Origin: Patescibacteria group bacterium AH-259-L07
GTDB lineage: Bacteria > Patescibacteriota > Patescibacteriia > UBA2591 > UBA6264
Reading direction: 5' to 3'
DNA length: 8,581 bases
Assembly (NCBI GenBank): GCA_027718005.1
Contig: JALLOP010000063.1
Coordinates: forward strand, 1 to 8,581
Part shown: positions 5,410 to 8,581 of the stretch, in pieces
Numbering within the stretch: position 1 is the first letter of the stretch
Layout: the number at the start of each line of letters is the position of its first letter
Program-made: the position numbers and the translations under genes
The notes under the pieces: generated by a model
The model's database searches: none
What the model was told of the DNA's origin: nothing
Seen by the model: only the letters and a program-made list of their open reading frames with translations

Positions 5410-5505
5410 AGCCCCAGTTCAGGGCCCGTAGTACTATGAAGTAAAACACTCGTGTTGACAACGAGGGTAGCGGGTGCAAGTCCCGTCGGGTCCACTGGGG
5501 CTTTT
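5410..5505 (+). ncRNA. RNA1-B: tRNA-like cloverleaf RNA, cassette B
   Basis: Predicted RNA of about 96 nt with the same plan as RNA1-A. The outer stem AGCCCCAGT (5410-5418) pairs with 5494-5502 and is followed by TTT. A TCA bulge then leads to a 7-bp acceptor-like stem GGGCCCG / CGGGTCC (5422-5428 and 5487-5493). Inside are a TAC/GTA hairpin (5432-5443), a canonical 5-bp, 7-nt-loop arm CTCGT-GTTGACA-ACGAG (5449-5465), GGTA, and a T-like arm GCGGG-TGCAAGT-CCCGT (5470-5486). All three main stems differ from RNA1-A by paired changes. Shared primary sequence includes CGTAGTRC, GGGTGCAARTCCC and GTCCA. Bases 5453-5468 pair with the first 16 nt of RNA2-B. If read as a tRNA the anticodon would be TGA, but the Ser long variable arm, normal D loop and T loop TTC are all missing. 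Confidence 0.75.
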
Positions 5506-5517
5506 AGTATAACAAAG

Positions 5518-5526
5518 TTATCCACA
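5518..5526 (+). promoter_or_regulatory. DnaA-box-like site upstream of RNA2-B promoter
   Basis: TTATCCACA again within AAGTTATCCACAGG (5515-5528), identical to cassette A and again ending 9 bp before the -35. Conservation of site and spacing between otherwise diverged flanks suggests a regulatory role for this promoter. Confidence 0.65.
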
Positions 5527-5535
5527 GGAGAAAAA

Positions 5536-5563
5536 TTGACAAGATATTTTTATGTGATATAAT
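5536..5563 (+). promoter_or_regulatory. Promoter of RNA2-B
   Basis: TTGACA at 5536-5541, a 16-bp spacer, then TATAAT at 5558-5563 with extended -10 TGA. Predicted +1 is A5570, where complementarity to RNA1-B begins. Confidence 0.82.
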
Positions 5564-5569
5564 AATAAT

Positions 5570-5655
5570 ACTCTCGTTGTCAACAATGTAGTTTACTACA
5601 TAAACTACGGACTCGATAAGAGATCCGAAAGAAACTCCTTGCGGAGTTTCTTTTA
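5570..5655 (+). ncRNA. RNA2-B: guide-like small RNA, cassette B
   Basis: Predicted RNA of about 86 nt. Its first 16 nt (5570-5585) pair with RNA1-B 5453-5468; 13 of these (CTCGTTGTCAACA, 5573-5585) are contiguous Watson-Crick pairs, with one G-U pair at T5572. It is followed by a hairpin GTAGTTTA/TAAACTAC (8 bp, 5588-5608), a second hairpin GGACTC...GAGaTCC (5609-5626) and a strong terminator. The order guide, hairpin, GACTC block, terminator matches RNA2-A, although the guide sequences are unrelated. No coding potential is evident. Confidence 0.77.
5628..5654 (+). terminator. Intrinsic terminator of RNA2-B
   Basis: Arms AAAGAAACTCC and GGAGTTTCTTT form an 11-bp stem with loop TTGC, and the T tract is at 5651-5654. 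It also faces the convergent LamG gene end. Confidence 0.85.
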
Positions 5656-5661
5656 TTTAAC

Positions 5662-5680
5662 AAAAAAAGGCAACGCCTTT
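5662..5680 (-). terminator. Intrinsic terminator of the LamG gene
   Basis: On the minus strand AAAGGC-GTT-GCCTTT is followed by a run of T (seven in all including the stem end). It lies about 90 bp after the stop codon and prevents read-through into the RNA2-B antisense strand. Confidence 0.7.
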
Positions 5681-5695
5681 GCGCAAGTTTTGAAC

Positions 5696-5730
5696 ACTTG
5701 GGGACCGAGTCCCCAAGTAGTCCCCAAGTA
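5696..5730. repeat. Intergenic palindrome plus direct repeat
   Basis: ACTTGGGGAC (5696-5705), spacer CGA, then its complement GTCCCCAAGT (5709-5718). GTCCCCAAGTA is then repeated directly at 5709-5719 and 5720-5730. It looks like a non-coding relative of the in-frame palindromes with a partly duplicated right arm. Confidence 0.7.
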
Positions 5731-5736
5731 CCTAAG

Positions 5737-5762
5737 TTACTAGTTACTGATTACTAGTTACT
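5737..5762. repeat. Direct repeat of TTACTAGTTACT
   Basis: Two perfect 12-bp copies at 5737-5748 and 5751-5762 separated by GA, built from AGTTACT heptamers. They lie just before the LamG stop codon, in the same position relative to a gene end as the repeats near lgt. Confidence 0.7.
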
Positions 5763-5767
5763 CGTTT

Positions 5768-8581
5768 TTATTCTTCGCCTGCTTCAGGCGCGGGATAACA
5801 TTTTGTCTGGCCGCTCAAGGTAGTTGATGAGCCATTTGACTCACCTGCTTCATTGGTTGCGGTGAGTTTATAATGATAGTTGGTAAACGGTATAATGCGC
5901 TTATCAGTAAAACAGCATGCAGTTGCGTCTGCTTGTACTTTGCCGCACAAACCATCGTTTACATTTACCTGATGGCATACCACGCCCGTGCTATCGACGC
6001 CGCAATCAGCGCCGCCGCAATCTCCTGCTTCATAATCAAGCCGAATTTGCTCTGGTGTTTTTGCCACATTATAAATTGAGACATTGTCAATCACCCCGTC
6101 AAACGCGTCCGTATTTGCTTGAGATAATCCAAGCCGCAGTCCGCCGTCTGATGCTTCAGTTGTTTGTGTGCCCGTAACTTTTAATTCTCCACTAATATAT
6201 ATTTTTATGGTTGTGCCTGACTTAGTCAGTGCTGCATAATACCAACTGCCAGCTACGGGCACCACTGTAGAATCAGTATACGCACCGCCGAGAAAGGATA
6301 CAATGGCATCATTAGTTGCACCTGCATTGCCTGAGTCATTAATCAACAGCCATTGACGGCCGGTCCCTGTGCCATCTTCTTGTGTCAAAATATTTTGATC
6401 GGTGGTCTTGCCAAGGGCATCAACATTAAACCATAATTCCACGGTAAAATCAGTGCTTGAGACGTTGGCAGGAGAAAAAACATGAGGCAAATCAATATAA
6501 TCATCCGTGCCATCAAAGTGCCGCGCATTACTAAAGAGCGCGGTTGTTTCAACTGACGGCGGGGTATCAAAATCAGTTCCCGTGGCATTGGTAGTGTCAG
6601 CATCAGTCGCGGTCCCGGTATTAAGGCTTCCAGAAGAATCAACAACGGTTGTACCAGAACTCTCATTAAACTTCCAGTGTCCCACTAAATCAGTGGTCCC
6701 GTCGTTGTTTGCGTCATAATCCAATGATTCGCCTATATGACCAACGGCCTCACATCCACTGGTATTTATTGACGTATCGCATCCGGTGCTGGTCAATGCC
6801 CGATACGGATTATACCCATCTGCATTAGAAACTGCATCCCACGTAATGGTAATCTGGCCGCACACACTGGTGTCAATACTCATGCCAATGCTTACGGGAC
6901 ACAACGTGGTGGATTTCCACTTCGGCGCAGGGTTTGAAGTTGGACTATCAGTAATAAACGTATCACCGGTCTCATTATGCGCCTCAACACTATAACAATA
7001 ACCCGTATTTTCACTTAATCCTGTATCAGACAATGAACATTCAGTTAACGAACAGGTATCTAAATAACTATTTTCAGTATAGCCGCTTGCTGTGCACCCT
7101 GAAGAATTAGAACACGCATCGCAGGTGGTGCTTGACTGTTGTTCCCGCCAGTAGCTGTAGCTATCAGCCCAGGTAGATGGTTCCCATTGCACTAACATTT
7201 GGGTGCAGCTCACACTGCTGTCAGTGGTCAATGTATTAAACGCCACGGGCGCAGGCGGATCATCATCAAAATCACCCCATCCTGCTGAATATGGCTTGCG
7301 CCGCTCATAGTCTGCGCTAATCTCAGCAGCCGTCTTTATCCGGTTATATATGGAAACATTGTCAATTTGGCCACCGTATCCAAACTCCGCATGGTTAACC
7401 GCATCTAGGTTTCCAAGGATTAAACTGGCTGCAGCGTCACCGTCTATTGAACCAGCGGGGGCTGCTGTTGTCGTTATCGCCTGAGAGATACCGTTTACAT
7501 ACATAGTTGGGTTATTATTTGATGACGAGCCATTATAAACCATAGCTATGTGATTCCAAGAATTTGCCAATGTCACCCTGCTCGCTGTATTCCACCTTCC
7601 TTGGGTAGTGGTGAAAAGATGGGTAAATGCGATATCTGCATCATTGCCTAAAATGTCATCTAAATAAATATACCACCCAGCCCATTTACTTATCAATACC
7701 TTGTAGGTTGTCCCCCCACCAGTCCCGCTCCATTTTATCCAAGCTTCTATAGTGCCACCACCATTAAATAGGTTGTCAATAGAAGTACCACTTCCAACAT
7801 TCACATAATCATTCGTGCCGTCGAATTCTCCTGCGCGGGAAAAAATTCCCTTATCAATGGTGGTAAGACCGCCTTGGGCGACCCCGTGATTATTACTTCC
7901 TGATCCATCAACAACTTCATCCACGGTCCCCTCCAAGGTATGCTCATTAAACTTCCAGTGCCCGACCAAATTGGTTGTACTCACTCGTTCATTATTACTC
8001 CGCTCACCCATAAATCCGCCTAAGGTATAAAAACCAAGATAATCTTTCAAATATGCGCCCCATACTTTATCACCGCGCGTATGGCCGCGCAAGCTTAACC
8101 ATCCGCCCTCTTCAGAACTGATTGCTTTTGCCCACCCCGATACTTCCATATGCGCGTCATTAAAAATTTCATTACCTGTTTTTGCCCGATTCCACACCGA
8201 TACATTGTCAATCACGCCGTTAAAATACGTATCTAATGCGAGAGAGCCGAATTTAGTGCCAATATATAAGGGCTGTGTTGAGTCGTGTATAGACGCAGGC
8301 ACGCCGGTCAATTGAACCGCAGCCAATCGTCCATCAACAAAAATCCTCAAACTCTGTCCTGCAATATATTTTCCTGCCACATGATGCCATTTTCGTACAT
8401 CCGTAATCGGCTTATTTTTACACACGCCTTTATCACACAATCCACCGCCCGTACACGTGGTATTAGTCGTACAACTCGCGCCAGGATTACCTCCGCGAAT
8501 ACATGTACCCGCGCAATCAGTATCAACCGTACATACATTGCCATCACTCGTGCCACCAATGCATTTTGAATCCTGGGTAAC
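5768..8581 (-). CDS. Large LamG/fibronectin-type-III surface protein, 5' end outside the window
   Basis: The frame stays open from its TAA to the window edge (937 residues visible), so the N terminus and any signal peptide lie beyond 8581. The TTG at 8440 is not a credible start. In order, numbered from the first visible codon: a cysteine-rich segment (about 6-54, CxGG...C...DC spacing); the second half of a LamG domain (about 64-135, WHHVAGKY, GVIDNVSVWNRAKT); a GWAK...GGWLSL spacer (149-165); a full LamG domain (205-426, LVGHWKFNE to DNVSIYNRIKT); an FN3-like domain (about 447-550); then a second FN3 (starting ITITWDAVSNADGYNPYRA at 577) interrupted by a third LamG (632-851) and completed by FTNYHYKLTATNEAGESNGS (899-918). 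LamG domains are concanavalin-like folds that usually bind glycans or proteins. Many cysteines suggest an extracellular, disulfide-bonded protein, perhaps an adhesin. No sortase motif or C-terminal membrane segment is seen. Confidence 0.85.
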   Translation of the reverse strand, partial: VTQDSKCIGGTSDGNVCTVDTDCAGTCIRGGNPGASCTTNTTCTGGGLCDKGVCKNKPITDVRKWHHVAGKYIAGQSLRIFVDGRLAAVQLTGVPASIHDSTQPLYIGTKFGSLALDTYFNGVIDNVSVWNRAKTGNEIFNDAHMEVSGWAKAISSEEGGWLSLRGHTRGDKVWGAYLKDYLGFYTLGGFMGERSNNERVSTTNLVGHWKFNEHTLEGTVDEVVDGSGSNNHGVAQGGLTTIDKGIFSRAGEFDGTNDYVNVGSGTSIDNLFNGGGTIEAWIKWSGTGGGTTYKVLISKWAGWYIYLDDILGNDADIAFTHLFTTTQGRWNTASRVTLANSWNHIAMVYNGSSSNNNPTMYVNGISQAITTTAAPAGSIDGDAAASLILGNLDAVNHAEFGYGGQIDNVSIYNRIKTAAEISADYERRKPYSAGWGDFDDDPPAPVAFNTLTTDSSVSCTQMLVQWEPSTWADSYSYWREQQSSTTCDACSNSSGCTASGYTENSYLDTCSLTECSLSDTGLSENTGYCYSVEAHNETGDTFITDSPTSNPAPKWKSTTLCPVSIGMSIDTSVCGQITITWDAVSNADGYNPYRALTSTGCDTSINTSGCEAVGHIGESLDYDANNDGTTDLVGHWKFNESSGTTVVDSSGSLNTGTATDADTTNATGTDFDTPPSVETTALFSNARHFDGTDDYIDLPHVFSPANVSSTDFTVELWFNVDALGKTTDQNILTQEDGTGTGRQWLLINDSGNAGATNDAIVSFLGGAYTDSTVVPVAGSWYYAALTKSGTTIKIYISGELKVTGTQTTEASDGGLRLGLSQANTDAFDGVIDNVSIYNVAKTPEQIRLDYEAGDCGGADCGVDSTGVVCHQVNVNDGLCGKVQADATACCFTDKRIIPFTNYHYKLTATNEAGESNGSSTTLSGQTKCYPAPEAGEE

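Noticed and set aside
5456..5460. TTGACA in the RNA1-B loop as a -35 element
   Set aside because: No -10 lies at the right distance, and the bases are accounted for by pairing with the RNA2-B 5' end.
5422..5494. tRNA-Ser(TGA) in the ligA-LamG gap
   Set aside because: The 7-nt loop GTTGACA would give anticodon TGA, but there is no long variable arm, no D-loop GG, no TTC in the T loop, and an outer stem seals the ends. The loop is explained better by pairing with RNA2-B.
5466..5500. Cobalamin riboswitch
   Set aside because: GGGTA, GGTGCAAGTCC and TCCACTG look like fragments of the B12 riboswitch consensus, but the remaining conserved core is missing, the stems covary as a cloverleaf, and no gene follows on the plus strand.
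8438..8440. TTG as start of the LamG protein
   Set aside because: The frame is open upstream to the window edge with a clear cysteine-rich coding pattern, and it would begin inside a LamG domain with no signal peptide.
8285..8569. Plus-strand open frame opposite the LamG gene
   Set aside because: It lies wholly antisense to the cysteine-rich and LamG coding sequence, which is open across the same region; composition reflects the repeats there.
1..8581. CRISPR array, insertion sequence or phage genes
   Set aside because: No regularly spaced direct repeats, transposase, integrase or phage structural genes are seen on either strand.

Overview
The window is a low-GC bacterial segment that fits a Patescibacteria (CPR) genome. 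The grounds are a very large secreted LamG/fibronectin-type protein with cysteine-rich and GWxx...GW-type spacers, single housekeeping genes without their usual operon partners, and short degenerate A/T-rich tandem repeats at most gene borders. gatC ends on TGA, so TGA reads as stop and the recoded lineages (Gracilibacteria, Absconditabacteria) are unlikely. The phylum is an inference; nothing here names a species.

All five protein genes lie on the minus strand. From right to left they are a 5'-truncated LamG/FN3 surface protein (5768-8581), ligA (NAD-dependent DNA ligase, 3283-5337), gatC (2875-3186), gatA (1096-2604) and lgt (43-930). GatA and GatC belong to the transamidosome enzyme that makes Gln-tRNA(Gln)/Asn-tRNA(Asn); gatB is not here. 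Lgt lipidates prolipoproteins.

The most striking content is non-coding and on the plus strand. The gatA-gatC gap (2605-2890) and the ligA-LamG gap (5376-5655) carry the same two-RNA cassette. Each has (1) an extended -10 promoter; (2) 'RNA1', a tRNA-sized cloverleaf of about 83-96 nt whose closing stem starts at the predicted +1 and ends in a T tract; (3) a perfect DnaA-box-like TTATCCACA inside a shared 14-nt block; (4) a second TTGACA-16-extended -10 promoter exactly 9 bp further on; and (5) 'RNA2', about 72-86 nt with its own terminator. The first 14-16 nt of RNA2 are complementary to the anticodon-position arm of the RNA1 in the same cassette. The two cassettes differ in these sequences, yet each keeps its own complementarity, and the RNA1 stems covary. 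I do not recognise this as a known RNA family. I propose a repeated, orthogonal guide/target RNA pair whose second RNA may respond to DnaA.

A second layer is a family of 19-27 nt odd-length palindromes with a TCSGA-like centre. They are embedded in frame in lgt (two), gatA (two) and ligA (two), with a relative in the gap downstream of the LamG gene. They resemble protein-coding palindromic elements of the kind known from Rickettsia.
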